Positions 43,097 through 52,623 of a DNA stretch of 64,000 nucleotides are shown here, piece by piece (positions within the stretch are counted from its first letter, which is position 1; each line of letters starts with the position of its first letter). The stretch comes from Saprospiraceae bacterium (GTDB lineage Bacteria > Bacteroidota > Bacteroidia > Chitinophagales > Saprospiraceae). The translations under genes and the position numbers were made by a program. The stretch is from contig BQJU01000007.1 in the NCBI GenBank assembly GCA_021604865.1, positions 89,362 to 153,361 of the forward strand, given 5' to 3'. Below the pieces are notes generated by a model, which saw only the letters and a list, made by a program, of their open reading frames with translations, searched no databases and was not told the DNA's origin.

Positions 43097-43164
43097 TTGG
43101 AGCAAGTTTTGAGGTCAAAGTGCCTCCCTGATCGTGCATCGTGGCTGGCTTCCAACATGGGCTA
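43097..43164. repeat. Dispersed inverted-repeat element, copy G
   Basis: A diverged copy: left CTTGGAGCAAGTTTTGAGGT, right GGCTGGCTTCCAACATGGGC. The right end overlaps the TAG stop (43162-43164) of the nucleotidyltransferase gene. Confidence 0.55.
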
Positions 43165-43959
43165 ACTGGTCTGTTTACCAAAAATAAAGTTCACTTCCTC
43201 TATCAGCCAGGTGCCTAATTCGCTAACAAACTTTCGCAATAAATAAAAATCAACAGGAGGCGTAATAAAATAGGCCAAAGCTTGACACATTTCAGCCGAT
43301 TTATACGCATAATGCTCACTGAATGCCTGACAACAACAAAACAAATCAAGTGTAAACCGCTGTTGCCGCTCCATAACCAACTCAAAACCAGCCCGTATAA
43401 AGGTTTTCATCAGCCCGCGACAATCTGCCTCACTCATCGATTCCTTTTTCATAAAATCGGCCACATCCTGAGCGATCCAGCGATAATACAAACACATTTG
43501 CCGCCCCGGACGGTAAACCGGCAACTGTGAACGGATATCGTCTCCCCATAAACACAAAGATTGGGTGGCAATGATCATGCTAATCAATGGAAATTCATGC
43601 CCCATGTCTGCAACACGGGAATTGAGCTGAAACTCTATCTGGTTAACAAATGGAAATCGCGGAGCTAATTGGTCTCCTACCTCGCGCTCCCAGTTCGCTG
43701 ATTGCCAACGAATTACATCCTGGCCATGTATGAGCGCGAAGGTATCCAGGTCAGAAATGCCATCAACGGCCGTTCCTCGAGCTACGCTGCCCCGCAACCA
43801 GACACTATGCAATTGTTCACCCAACCGCTGCCGGTACTGATCGAGCACTTCTTCAATTAGAGGTCGCCAATGTACTGGAATCAAATCCTGCCTGGTGGGA
43901 TTAAGTACATTACCTATAGCATCTTGAGGAAAAAAGAATCCAATTGGTTGGACATGCAT
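43162..43959 (-). CDS. Nucleotidyltransferase-fold protein
   Basis: 265 aa from the Met at 43959 (MHVQPIGFFFPQDAIG); longer starts would overlap the upstream small membrane gene. The polymerase-beta-type signature WLRGSVARGTAVDGISDLDT holds the GS motif and the catalytic Asp pair. A third Asp/Glu may be in NQIEFQLNSRV. The C-terminal half is helical with a Cys-rich stretch (LDLFCCCQAF). Relatives include aminoglycoside nucleotidyltransferase-like proteins; the target is unknown. Confidence 0.78.
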   Translation of the reverse strand: MHVQPIGFFFPQDAIGNVLNPTRQDLIPVHWRPLIEEVLDQYRQRLGEQLHSVWLRGSVARGTAVDGISDLDTFALIHGQDVIRWQSANWEREVGDQLAPRFPFVNQIEFQLNSRVADMGHEFPLISMIIATQSLCLWGDDIRSQLPVYRPGRQMCLYYRWIAQDVADFMKKESMSEADCRGLMKTFIRAGFELVMERQQRFTLDLFCCCQAFSEHYAYKSAEMCQALAYFITPPVDFYLLRKFVSELGTWLIEEVNFIFGKQTS

Positions 43960-43963
43960 GTGC

Positions 43964-44191
43964 TTAATTTCCAATATATACTTGAAGATGTAAATAAAGG
44001 TTGACCAACATGATAGCAATGAGTGCCAGAGCGGTCATACGAAGCCACCAACCATTTTTTTGGCGAAAATCATTGGCCTTCTTTTGGGTATCGGCATCAC
44101 CAGGAGTGAATCGCCCCAAAGCAAAGATATAGAGGAAAATGCCAAGCCCTAGAAAAATAAGTTCGAAAATTAAACCTAGAATATCTGTCAT
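43964..44191 (-). CDS. Small two-TM membrane protein
   Basis: 75 aa from the Met at 44191 (MTDILGLIFELIFLGLGIFL); a Met at 44239 is in frame but the 16 extra residues look like leader sequence. Two membrane segments (about residues 2-24 and 48-70) flank a basic loop FTPGDADTQKKANDFRQKNG. It has no recognised domain. It lies between the asparaginase-like and nucleotidyltransferase genes on the same strand with gaps of about 70 and 4 bp, so it is probably co-transcribed. Confidence 0.65.
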   Translation of the reverse strand: MTDILGLIFELIFLGLGIFLYIFALGRFTPGDADTQKKANDFRQKNGWWLRMTALALIAIMLVNLYLHLQVYIGN

Positions 44192-44262
44192 TTGATTAGG
44201 AATTTGGATTTTAGGTTTAGGGTCACTCAGTGGATGCATCGGTTAAGCTGGGTTGACAATTA

Positions 44263-44751
44263 TCACAATTCCTCAAAAAACCCAGTTTTTAGGTTCTTTT
44301 TGACCTTATCCCAGTGAAAATAACGACCGTTCATGGAAACATAAACCCCAGCTGGCAAGGTTTGCACAAAAGCCAATGCACTTCCAAGGTTAAAGAATCC
44401 GTCGGAAGAGGATCCAAAAGCATAGGGAATCATGGCACCTGTCAAGACGATTGTTTTGTTGTCAATATTACATTCAGCCAGATATTTTGCCGTTTCTACC
44501 ATGCGATCCGTGCCGTGAGTAATCAGAATTTTGTTCATTTCCGAGCGACGGCAGTTGTGCGCAATAATGCCCCGATCCTCTTCTGCCATTTCCAGGCTGT
44601 CAACCATCATCAAAGTTTTGACATCAATATCGAGAGTACATCGACCATATTGAAACATTTGTGGTAAATGCGAGTCTTGGAAATATAATTTTCCATTAAT
44701 GTAATCGTATTCTTTATCAAAAGTACCTCCTGTAACAAAAACTTGAATCAT
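44263..44751 (-). CDS. Half-length asparaginase-like protein (N-terminal domain only)
   Basis: 162 aa, against about 330 for type I/II L-asparaginases. It contains the first catalytic Thr motif VTGGTFDKEYD (7-17) and the second, ITHGTDRMVETAKYL, followed by VLTGAMIPYAFGSSDG-like sequence. These are the residues that hydrolyse amides in asparaginases. The C-terminal domain that completes the active site between subunits is missing; the frame ends cleanly after KTGFFEEL with no homologous continuation downstream. Short proteins of this kind exist in other bacteria, so it may be a natural single-domain form. Confidence 0.8.
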   Translation of the reverse strand: MIQVFVTGGTFDKEYDYINGKLYFQDSHLPQMFQYGRCTLDIDVKTLMMVDSLEMAEEDRGIIAHNCRRSEMNKILITHGTDRMVETAKYLAECNIDNKTIVLTGAMIPYAFGSSSDGFFNLGSALAFVQTLPAGVYVSMNGRYFHWDKVKKNLKTGFFEEL

Positions 44752-44774
44752 TTTTTAATATTTATTGGTTTTAG

Positions 44775-44928
44775 TGCATGTTTGGAGGTCAACCATACGC
44801 TTGCGCTGAAGCTTTCTCCGGGCGTCTGCGCCTTGCTTCGCCGCAGCTTCGCGAAGGCAGCGTAGGAGCATGGGCTGCAAAGGATCCCTTCTCGCTACAA
44901 AATCCGGCCTCCAAACATGAAGCTCTAA
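44775..44928. repeat. Dispersed inverted-repeat element, copy H (full-length form)
   Basis: The best long copy. The left end is GTGCATGTTTGGAGGTCAAC; the middle has TACGCTTGCGCTGAAGCT and CCGGGCGTCTGCGCC (also in copy L); then GGGCTGCAAAGGATCCCTTC and CGCTACAAAATCC. The right end is CCGGCCTCCAAACATGAAGC. It begins 23 nt upstream of the asparaginase-like gene's start. Confidence 0.85.
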
Positions 44929-45004
44929 GGGGTCAGCGAAGAATAACTTACCATGCTATTTCGCCACAAAATAGGTAGTTTTCTATAAATTCCTACTTCT
45001 ATAA

Positions 45005-47017
45005 TTATTGCAGTAAAAATACAGAATCTGTAAGGTGTTGATTTAAGAGAATATTAGTTGTGATAAACGGAAAACCTTCCGAATCACCTGTTGTTGTGGT
45101 GACTTTCCATGGAAAGAGTATGTCGTTGACAAGCCGGTAGTCTTCGAAATGGGTATACTTGCTTTGATTGCCATCTTCATTATCCATCGATTGACTAACC
45201 TTTAAGCCGGTATTCAGGTCAAAAAACAACTCCACTTGAATATTATCGGGAGAGGTAACCCGCAAATGGTAGGCTTCTACGCCATTCATTTGAGTTATAC
45301 CCAACTTTTCTTTTTTATATAGGCTATCCATAAAAACCAGCTCTGGAAAAAGGGGACTTTGAATTTTTAGTCGGTTAAGCTCTTCCCCTTCAATACTGCG
45401 TGCCTTTCCACTGTTCCAAATGCCTGCTTTTTTTCCATCGCACTTGATTTGCACTTGGAGTTTACCGTTATTTTCAACACTCAAATTCATTTTTGATCCA
45501 GTCTTTTTTCTTAACACGGTTTTGATAGGTTCCCCGCCTGTTTCTGCTTCGCTCCACCAGATCAGATCGCGAATTCTGGCTAGTTTTTTCTCGCCACCGA
45601 TGGCCCTGATGTAGCGGTCTAAAACTTGGTCAGCGGTAAGCGCATCAGGTAAGAACTTGGTCATTGCAACCATTACTACGCCGTCCAGGTTGACATAGCG
45701 AAGGGGTGTTTCATCCGTTTCCTCTGGCAAGTTTGGTGTAAGCGCCTCCTCGTTGCCTACAAGTAGAACATGACCTGGTTTGGCATGAAAATATTTCAGA
45801 AAAGCGGCTTGTAAATCTTCAGGTTTCAAAGCTTTAATCCGGTTTTCAATTCCTGAGTAAAAATCGCGGTCCAATTTATATCGGATAGTCTGCAAGGCAT
45901 AATCGACACGTTGTTCCTGGTCCGTAAACCCTTGTAGGAAGGTGTTTGTCAATTGCTCTTTGGCCATTTTGAGTAACTTTTCATCAGAAAGAGAAGGCTC
46001 CAGCTGTCCCATGGTTTCCCGTACTATTTTTGATAGTTCCTTCAGCTGTTCAGGGTGATTTGTCGACACGCTTGCGCAAAATGCGCTATAATACCGGTCT
46101 GGCTGGACATCTATTTTCAGTGAGGTATAATCGATTTCCCTTTGAGCTAATGATGCTTTAAGTTTCAATTGAAGCATTTCAGCAATCAGCTTAGTCGGCA
46201 ATGCCTCATCATTTCCCCATCTGAGGTAAAATGGGTAGGTCAATTGCCAGGAAAATCCTTTTGATTTTGGCAAAAACAAAACATGTGTTGCCGTTTGTTT
46301 AGGCAAATCGGGGCCCGGCGTAGGCGTTTTATAAACTGTTTTTTGCGGCCACTTGCCAAAATATTTTTCCGCCAAAATTTTGGCTTCCGCGATTTCTATC
46401 TTGCCACTGATAACCAGGTAAGAAAGGTTGGCATATCCGTATTGCTCCCAAAAATTTTGACAATCTGCAAGCTCAATATTGGCCAGCGTGGTAGCTGTGG
46501 TTATTTCTCCATACGGATGGCCTGAGAAACACAGCACCTTCCCTACCCTGTCCGCTACCCAATCGCTATGGGTTGTTTGTTCATTTAATTGTTGTATCCA
46601 GGCTGCTTTTTGTTTTTCCAACAGCGTTGCATCAAAATTTGTCTGGTCTGCCAGTCTACCCATGAAGGCTAATAGTGCTTCGGTATCTTTAACAGGCACC
46701 TTACCGGTAATGCTGTGTGCATCTGTCTTTAAATCCGTAAATTTTGCAGGACCTTCTTCTTGTGCAGAGGCCAATTTCAGAGACATACAAAATGCTGGAA
46801 GTCCGGTCAATCTCCCCATTGCATTCAACGGATAATCTACAAACAACCGGCAGGTAGTGGTACTAGCATCCGGCTCCGGAAGTACAATGACCCGCAAACC
46901 ATTGGGGAGTTGAAAATTTTCAAAAAAGCTTGCATTGGCATCCTGAGCTGTCCCTAAAGCGGTACCCCCAAAAAACAAAAGCAGTAGTATTAAATAGCGC
47001 TGATATCTCAAATTCAT
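45005..47017 (-). CDS. M16-like peptidase, zinc motif absent, with LolA-like C-terminus
   Basis: 670 aa from the Met at 47017 (MNLRYQRYLILLLLFFGG), with a signal peptide ending near GTAQ. Residues about 30-450 follow two M16 (insulinase) modules: LPNGLRVIVLPEPDAS, then a repeated C-terminal half. Where active enzymes have HxxEH (after GLxHFLEHM), this reads GLPAFCMSLKLASAQEEG, so zinc cannot be bound there. Residues about 460-670 resemble a LolA/LppX-like beta domain (YIRAIGGEKKLARIRDLIWW). A partner M16 gene with the metal site is not next to it. The expected location is the periplasm. Confidence 0.8.
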   Translation of the reverse strand: MNLRYQRYLILLLLFFGGTALGTAQDANASFFENFQLPNGLRVIVLPEPDASTTTCRLFVDYPLNAMGRLTGLPAFCMSLKLASAQEEGPAKFTDLKTDAHSITGKVPVKDTEALLAFMGRLADQTNFDATLLEKQKAAWIQQLNEQTTHSDWVADRVGKVLCFSGHPYGEITTATTLANIELADCQNFWEQYGYANLSYLVISGKIEIAEAKILAEKYFGKWPQKTVYKTPTPGPDLPKQTATHVLFLPKSKGFSWQLTYPFYLRWGNDEALPTKLIAEMLQLKLKASLAQREIDYTSLKIDVQPDRYYSAFCASVSTNHPEQLKELSKIVRETMGQLEPSLSDEKLLKMAKEQLTNTFLQGFTDQEQRVDYALQTIRYKLDRDFYSGIENRIKALKPEDLQAAFLKYFHAKPGHVLLVGNEEALTPNLPEETDETPLRYVNLDGVVMVAMTKFLPDALTADQVLDRYIRAIGGEKKLARIRDLIWWSEAETGGEPIKTVLRKKTGSKMNLSVENNGKLQVQIKCDGKKAGIWNSGKARSIEGEELNRLKIQSPLFPELVFMDSLYKKEKLGITQMNGVEAYHLRVTSPDNIQVELFFDLNTGLKVSQSMDNEDGNQSKYTHFEDYRLVNDILFPWKVTTTTGDSEGFPFITTNILLNQHLTDSVFLLQ

Positions 47018-47395
47018 AGTCTTAGCGATTTCTTTTTGATGCTGTGTTAACATCTTTAAGGATCTGTTTGGAGATTGTGCTTTGGAAGCGAAAAAGACTG
47101 ATTTTTGGTGCTCGGGACAAGCTATTTATTGGTGCATCCCAGCTTAGCCTGGACGGAGCAAAAAATAGCCGAACAGAGCGGAATTTTGCAGCCCAAATGA
47201 CTACCTCCAAACATGTTCTAAATCCATTTTCGCTGCAAAAATGAATATTTTCTGGCAAACAGGAGAGCATTGGTAAGACAAAATAAGGTAAGAAGGTGAT
47301 TGGAGATCAACTTTTATAAAAAACACCAGCCCCCCGGCACCATACCGGACGGCTGATATTAGTTAGATTTCAAATAATAAACTGCTATTCGAGTC
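47018..47395. repeat. 378-bp intergenic region with repeat copy I (47061-47220)
   Basis: Copy I of the dispersed family: left GATCTGTTTGGAGATTG, the inner TCGGGACAAGCTAT and AGCTTAGCCTGGACGG (the second related to copy F), and right CTACCTCCAAACATGTTCTA. It lies in the 5' leader of the M16-like gene, 43 nt upstream of its start. The rest of the region holds the YkuK terminator; nothing else was recognised. Confidence 0.75.
47317..47355 (-). terminator. Rho-independent terminator of the YkuK-like gene
   Basis: Stem CAGCC..CCGG / CCGG..GGCTG (47327-47355). On the minus strand it is followed by TGTTTTTTAT. It lies 41 bp beyond the stop of the gene ending at 47396. Confidence 0.75.
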
Positions 47396-47866
47396 TTATA
47401 CCACTTTATCAGCACAAGAAGAACTAGCAAAAGCATCAGGTTTGGCTTTGAAAACAAAACCCATTCCCAGAATGTAGCCCATGGCCTCCTTGAGTGCCAG
47501 GTTGGACTGAAAGTGCGGATCAGTATTGATGTCTGCGTGTACCTCCAAGGCTACATCGTATTCATCAAGTAAATCACATAAGGAGTAAGCCACCTCTACC
47601 GAACGGGCCACTTCAGAAATCATTCTTTCACGGAGGCTCATCTTGCTGTAACTTTTGTCATTGCTGATAAACATAAAACCTCCCTTCTTTTCCCGCAGGA
47701 AAACGATTACCGTAGCAAATTCAATGACCTTGCCTCTCACCTGAGAGTCAGAACCAATGCATACTTTCAATTTGTAGCCGGCAGCTCTTTCCCGTAAAAT
47801 GGCAGCTTTTACTGCTTCTTTTACTGGTGCTTCGATAGCCTGACCGTTGAGTCTTCGCCATTTCAT
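47396..47866 (-). CDS. YkuK-family ribonuclease H-like protein
   Basis: A 156-aa single-domain protein with the YkuK pattern: KVCIGSDSQVRGKVIEFATVIVF (first acidic strand with DS), KGGFMFISNDKSY, then ERMISEVARSVEVA. It continues VALEVHADINTDPHFQSN and ends KPDAFASSSCADKVV. The conserved acids sit where RNase H-like folds bind metal. The family's biochemical role is not established. It has its own terminator, and repeat copy J sits 18 nt upstream of its start. Confidence 0.88.
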   Translation of the reverse strand: MKWRRLNGQAIEAPVKEAVKAAILRERAAGYKLKVCIGSDSQVRGKVIEFATVIVFLREKKGGFMFISNDKSYSKMSLRERMISEVARSVEVAYSLCDLLDEYDVALEVHADINTDPHFQSNLALKEAMGYILGMGFVFKAKPDAFASSSCADKVV

Positions 47867-47884
47867 AGTTGAAGTATTTATTTA

Positions 47885-47966
47885 CGAGCATGTTTGGAGG
47901 CCAATCTGATGCTGAAAAAGATCACTTTTCGTTACAAAAATCAACCTCCAAAGAAACGCTTAGAAC
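47885..47966. repeat. Dispersed inverted-repeat element, copy J
   Basis: Left CGAGCATGTTTGGAGGCCAA, inner GCTGAAAAAGATCACTTTTC then GTTACAAAAATC, right CAACCTCCAAAGAAACGC. It sits immediately upstream of the YkuK-like gene's start. Confidence 0.8.
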
Positions 47967-48178
47967 ATAAGTCAAAAAAATGAGTTCCTAACAAAATAAA
48001 GGTAATCATTAGAAACCACATCAGATATGGCATTTTAATAATTAACCCAAATTTAATTCCTGAATAACAAGCACTAAACATAGTATTTGCGAAAAGAAGT
48101 TCCCAAAATAAGAATAATTATTTGTTAAATTTTTTGGTCATTGCTCTAATTGGTATATGGACACCTTTTTCAACTTAA
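47967..48178. other. AT-rich stretch with nothing recognised
   Basis: Part of the 609-bp gap between the YkuK-like and YyaL-like genes, lying between repeat copy J and the gene remnant. No reading frame, hairpin or family match was seen. Confidence 0.5.
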
Positions 48179-48370
48179 GCAGCCAGAGGAATTTTCAAGA
48201 CACTTGATCATTATGAAGGCATTGAAACACAAAATCCTGCGGAAAACGAGTATCTTCGCGCCTTAATTTCCGTGCAACTGGAAAACGCTCAGATGAAGCC
48301 CTGGACCTATTTATTTAATCGGCCAGTTCAGGGATTTTCGCTGATTCCGGGAGGGAATTATTTAGGATAG
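48179..48370 (+). pseudogene. 3' remnant of a gamma-glutamylcyclotransferase (AIG2-like) gene
   Basis: An open frame of 63 codons with no start codon near its beginning. The translation has the C-terminal half of the GGCT/AIG2 fold: TLDHYEGIETQ, ENEYLRALISVQLEN, MKPWTYLFNRP, then LIPGGNYLG and a stop. The LD-x-YEG motif and the E-Y-x-R motif are family hallmarks. The N-terminal half, with the YGTL region, is absent: upstream is a stop (48176) and AT-rich DNA. It is most likely a truncated, dead gene, followed by a half copy of the repeat. Confidence 0.75.
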
Positions 48371-48385
48371 CTTTCGCTTAGGTTA

Positions 48386-48413
48386 TGAGCCGATCTCCAG
48401 ACATGGAGCTCTA
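48386..48413. repeat. Dispersed repeat, half copy K
   Basis: GAGCCGATCTCCAGACATGG followed by AGCTCTAA matches the right terminus of the dispersed family (compare copy H). No left end is visible. It lies between the GGCT remnant and the YyaL-like gene. Confidence 0.6.
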
Positions 48414-48475
48414 AAACAAATCCTTTTTCCCTGCACAACAACACTAATGGTAACTGACCTTCAAATTTTTTATCC

Positions 48476-50587
48476 ATGCGATTTTCAAATTTTCTGCTCC
48501 CTTTATTATTTATTGCCCTTTCTGGTTGTAAAGCCCAGAATTCCGGAAGTTCTGACCATCCTTATACCAACCACCTGATCAATGAAAGCAGCCCCTATTT
48601 GCTGCAACATGCCCATAATCCGGTCGATTGGTACCCCTGGGGTGAAGAAGCCCTTGCTAAAGCCAAAGCCGAAGACAAAATGCTCATCATTAGTGTGGGT
48701 TATGCTGCCTGCCATTGGTGCCATGTGATGGAGCATGAATCGTTTGAAGATACCCTGGTCAGTAATTTGATGAATGAGCATTTTATCAATATCAAAGTAG
48801 ACCGGGAAGAACGGCCTGATATTGATGACATATATATGACGGCCTGCCAGATGGCTTCGGGTCGTGGATGCGGATGGCCTTTAAATTCCTTTGCACTACC
48901 TGATGGCCGGCCGGTTTGGGCTGGCACTTATTTCCCTAAAAAGGAATGGACCGAAGTGCTTGAGTATTTTGTTAAACTCCGACAGGAAGACCCACAAAAG
49001 CTAGAGCAGTTTGCCGATGACCTTACTAAAGGCATCCAAAGCAGTGGACTAGTAGCGCTGCGGGAAGAAGACCAATCTTTTTCCGATGAATTGCTGGGGC
49101 AGTTGACAACTGCATTCCTCAAAACAATTGATAAAAAATGGGGAGGTCGCCAAGGTAGTCCCAAGTTTCCGATGCCTAACAATTACGAGTATTTGCTCAA
49201 AGAATACCATCGTACCGGCAATCCTGAAAACCTGGAGGTTGTTAATACTACCTTGACAAAAATAGCGGAAGGTGGTATTTATGATCACCTGGGTGGAGGT
49301 TTTGCCCGCTACGCCACTGATGAGGCCTGGAAGATTCCTCATTTTGAAAAAATGCTTTATGACAATGGGCAATTGGTCAGTTTATACGCCAATACTTTTA
49401 AGCTTACTAAAAACCCATTGTATGAAAAAGTCGTTACCCAAACACTGGATTTCATCAAGCGCGACATGACCTCAGAAGAGGGCGGATTTTATTCTTCTTA
49501 TGATGCCGATAGTGATGGTGAAGAGGGCAAATTCTACATTTGGCAAGCGACTGAGATTGACTCCATCCTCGGAGATGAAGTTGTTAGTGATTTGTTTAAA
49601 GAATATTACGAAGTCAAACCCCGGGGCAACTGGGAAGAAAGCAATATTCTTTACATTCGGAAGGATGCGGAAAAGTTGGCCAAAGACTACAATTTATCCC
49701 TGCCAGAATTTAAAGAAAAGATCAACAATGCCAGGGCCAAACTTTTTTCCGCTCGCGAACAACGCATCAAACCAGGCCTGGATGACAAAATCCTGACGGC
49801 CTGGAATGCCCTGATGTTACAAGGCTATATCGATGCTTACCAGGCTTTTGGAAAGGAGGAATACCTGGAAGCAGCCCTAAAAAATGCTCGCTTCATCATG
49901 AAAAAAGTAAAACAGGCAGACAACCGTCTTTTCCGTAATTACAAAGATGGAAAAACTGCCGTCAATGCTTTTCTTGATGACTACGCGTTGACTGCCCAGG
50001 CATTCATTTCTCTTTATGAAGTTACCTTCGACGAGACCTGGCTCAATCAGGCCAAAGCTTTTATGGACTACGCTACTGAACACTTTTTTGACGAAGCTTC
50101 AGGCATGTATTATTACACCTCCAATCTGGATCCACCCCTGGTGGCCCGTAAAATGGAGCTGACCGATAATGTGATTCCAGGCTCCAATTCTGCTGCTGCC
50201 CGTGCGCTGTATAGCCTCGGCCTCTATTTTTATGACGAAGTTTACCTGGAAAAGGCAAAACAAATGTTACACAACATTGAACCTCAGATTATCGAAAACG
50301 AATTTCCTTCCTTTTATTCCAATTGGTTGCAGCTTTATGTCGACATCGTTCGCCCGCCCTATGAAGTAGCCATCATGGGCGAAGGTTATGAAACCCTACT
50401 CCATGATATACAAACGTACTACCTGCCGCATGCTATATTTTTAGGTGGCAAAACGGAGGGCTCCCTCGAATTGCTCAAAGGCAAACTTGTTGCGGGTGAC
50501 AACCGGATTTATGTTTGCCAAAATAAGGTTTGTAAACTGCCGGTGCAGGAAGTGGAACGGGCTTTGGAGCTGATGGAGGAAAAGTAA
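48476..50587 (+). CDS. YyaL/SSP411-like thioredoxin-domain lipoprotein
   Basis: 703 aa with lipobox ALSGC (Cys18). The N-terminal DUF255 thioredoxin-like domain has [20 protein letters not shown], then [18 protein letters not shown] (CxxC motif, about residues 75-92), and [13 protein letters not shown]. The rest is an (alpha/alpha)6 barrel like that of N-acylglucosamine epimerases, with [30 protein letters not shown] and [11 protein letters not shown]. The enzyme activity of this family is unknown. It is the first gene of a rightward block, and the start follows an A/T-rich leader. Confidence 0.9.
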   Translation: MRFSNFLLPLLFIALSGCKAQNSGSSDHPYTNHLINESSPYLLQHAHNPVDWYPWGEEALAKAKAEDKMLIISVGYAACHWCHVMEHESFEDTLVSNLMNEHFINIKVDREERPDIDDIYMTACQMASGRGCGWPLNSFALPDGRPVWAGTYFPKKEWTEVLEYFVKLRQEDPQKLEQFADDLTKGIQSSGLVALREEDQSFSDELLGQLTTAFLKTIDKKWGGRQGSPKFPMPNNYEYLLKEYHRTGNPENLEVVNTTLTKIAEGGIYDHLGGGFARYATDEAWKIPHFEKMLYDNGQLVSLYANTFKLTKNPLYEKVVTQTLDFIKRDMTSEEGGFYSSYDADSDGEEGKFYIWQATEIDSILGDEVVSDLFKEYYEVKPRGNWEESNILYIRKDAEKLAKDYNLSLPEFKEKINNARAKLFSAREQRIKPGLDDKILTAWNALMLQGYIDAYQAFGKEEYLEAALKNARFIMKKVKQADNRLFRNYKDGKTAVNAFLDDYALTAQAFISLYEVTFDETWLNQAKAFMDYATEHFFDEASGMYYYTSNLDPPLVARKMELTDNVIPGSNSAAARALYSLGLYFYDEVYLEKAKQMLHNIEPQIIENEFPSFYSNWLQLYVDIVRPPYEVAIMGEGYETLLHDIQTYYLPHAIFLGGKTEGSLELLKGKLVAGDNRIYVCQNKVCKLPVQEVERALELMEEK

Positions 50588-50711
50588 AGCGGGTTAGGGC
50601 GATAGTGTGAGAAAGTGAGTCGGTGAGCAGCGATTATCGGTTCACTTCCAGCCCAATATTTTCGACTAAATCTGGAACAAAAAGCAAAAAAAATCGTATA
50701 CAAAAAAAATT

Positions 50712-50742
50712 TTGTTACTTAGATAGGAAAATGATACCTTTG
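50712..50742 (+). promoter_or_regulatory. Bacteroidota housekeeping promoter (TTG-N20-TACCTTTG)
   Basis: TTG (50712-50714) and TACCTTTG (50735-50742) are separated by 20 bp, close to the consensus -33/-7 arrangement. It lies about 130 nt before the membrane-protein gene at 50877 in a 289-bp gap with no other recognised feature. Confidence 0.6.
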
Positions 50743-50876
50743 GATTTGCTAAAATAATACAGCATATTTCGCTCCCCTCACGATTAGCTGATCTTATTGT
50801 AAAGGTTATAATTGTCCTTTCGAGATCTTCCCCTTCAAATAATTAGATTTTTCATCAACACCTAAAGCTAATTGTA

Positions 50877-52616
50877 ATGTTAGCATTACTAATGTCATGG
50901 GCATTTGCAGGATGGTTGTCAATGGTTTTCGGTCTGGCTGGAACGAAATTATTGGGTACCTATCTTGCTGAAGATACAAAAGCGTTACAGGATTCGAAAG
51001 TAGATTATATACTACTCTTTGGATTTGTGCTAATTACTGCGCTCACCAGTATGGTTTCTATCTTCAGTCCGATAAATGTTTTTGTTACCGGAGCTTTTAC
51101 TCTAGCAGGCATATTCCTTACCTATCTTCACCTGGAGGACCTGAAACAGATAACAAAAAAGGTGAGAATGGGTTGGCAACAACTATCCTGGCAATTGAAG
51201 CTGGCCATTTTTACAACCTTTTGCCTCTCAATGTGTGCCATTATTATTGAATTTGGAGAATCAGACATTTGGTTTTACCATTCGCAGGCTATAAAATGGA
51301 TCAAAGAATACGCTGTCGTTCCAGGTTTGGGTAATGTTCACGGAAGGTTTGCTTTCAACTCCCACTTTTTCATCTCTTCGGCTTTGTTTAGCCTCTGGTT
51401 TTCAGAGGACTATGTGGTTTTTCCACTCAATAGTCTCTTTTTCTTTTTATTTACCACCAGGCTTCTGCTTAATATCAATAATGCCTTGAATGAGCAAAAG
51501 TGGACTTTTTTTATACTCAATTCTATCCTGTTGGTAACATTCGCTTTTCAAGTATTTCCGCTCACCAACGGAACGTCTACCGATGCGATTTCCTCTATGG
51601 TTTTGGTCTATGCCATTTTGCTGTTTATGGAAAGGTCATTTGGCGATAAAAATATAACTGAATTGGTTCTTTTTTGGTCGTTGATCTTTACGGCTTGTAC
51701 GTTTAAACTCAGTGCTGTATTTGCCGGTTTCCTGCTGTTGTATAACCTGCCGGTGATCTTTCGAAATAAAAAAGTACTCCTGTTTCTGGCTACCGGTTTG
51801 TTCATTTTGTTGCCTTTTATCACCAGAAATGTCATTCTTTCAGGTTACCTGGTTTACCCGGTGCCGTCATTGGATGTACTTTCTGTCGATTGGAAAATTC
51901 CGATTGATGAGGTCATCCTGGAAAAGGAATTAATTGAGGGATGGTCAAAATTGCCACACGGAGGGGCGGATATGGCCATTTTGGATATTCCCAAAATACT
52001 CGATGTACCTTTTGGCGAATGGTTTAGCGAATGGTGGCCAAGTAGGTCTATAAAATGGAAAGTGATCATGATCATTGATCTTTTTACCATCCTGCTTATG
52101 ATCGTGGCCCTATTCAGGCGAAATTACAAGCTGGCCCTGCTTAGTTTTACCATTTTCTTCAATCTGGTATTTTGGTTTGTCAAAACCCCAAATCCACGGT
52201 TTGGTTTTGCTTTTCTCTTCATGGGAATGGCCCTGGTATTGTCGTATAGTCTGGCTCCATTTCTCAAATACACCCCCAAGCCCAATGCTTATCTATTTGT
52301 GTTATTATCCCTATTAATGGTCTCTTTTACAAAATTAAAGAATCAGGTTATTTACACCGATAAATTAACCTCATCACAATTGCTGATTCCCAATTATTAC
52401 CAGGTAAAAACACCTCCAGAGACCTTTAAAACAAAAAACTTCACCCTCAACACTCCTCCGACTGCCCCTCCTGCCAAAGGTATTTGGTGTTATAATTTAC
52501 CCTTACCATGCACCCCCTTTCCTAAAGAAAGCTTAGTCATGAGGGGAAAGGATTATCAATCCGGATTTAGGGTGGAACCAGATATAATAAACTTAAATTC
52601 TTTGAACAACAAATGA
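50877..52616 (+). CDS. LIC_10190-type polytopic membrane protein
   Basis: 579 aa with roughly 11-12 membrane segments; the outline resembles GT39/GT83-like or O-antigen-type enzymes. A conserved periplasmic loop after the third or fourth segment reads [18 protein letters not shown] and then [19 protein letters not shown], which is the characteristic part of this family. A soluble C-terminal tail ([19 protein letters not shown]) follows the last segment. It probably acts on lipid-linked sugars or cell-surface glycans, but no member is characterised to my knowledge. A GT2 gene follows after 7 bp. Confidence 0.78.
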   Translation: MLALLMSWAFAGWLSMVFGLAGTKLLGTYLAEDTKALQDSKVDYILLFGFVLITALTSMVSIFSPINVFVTGAFTLAGIFLTYLHLEDLKQITKKVRMGWQQLSWQLKLAIFTTFCLSMCAIIIEFGESDIWFYHSQAIKWIKEYAVVPGLGNVHGRFAFNSHFFISSALFSLWFSEDYVVFPLNSLFFFLFTTRLLLNINNALNEQKWTFFILNSILLVTFAFQVFPLTNGTSTDAISSMVLVYAILLFMERSFGDKNITELVLFWSLIFTACTFKLSAVFAGFLLLYNLPVIFRNKKVLLFLATGLFILLPFITRNVILSGYLVYPVPSLDVLSVDWKIPIDEVILEKELIEGWSKLPHGGADMAILDIPKILDVPFGEWFSEWWPSRSIKWKVIMIIDLFTILLMIVALFRRNYKLALLSFTIFFNLVFWFVKTPNPRFGFAFLFMGMALVLSYSLAPFLKYTPKPNAYLFVLLSLLMVSFTKLKNQVIYTDKLTSSQLLIPNYYQVKTPPETFKTKNFTLNTPPTAPPAKGIWCYNLPLPCTPFPKESLVMRGKDYQSGFRVEPDIINLNSLNNK

Positions 52617-52623
52617 CCTCATC

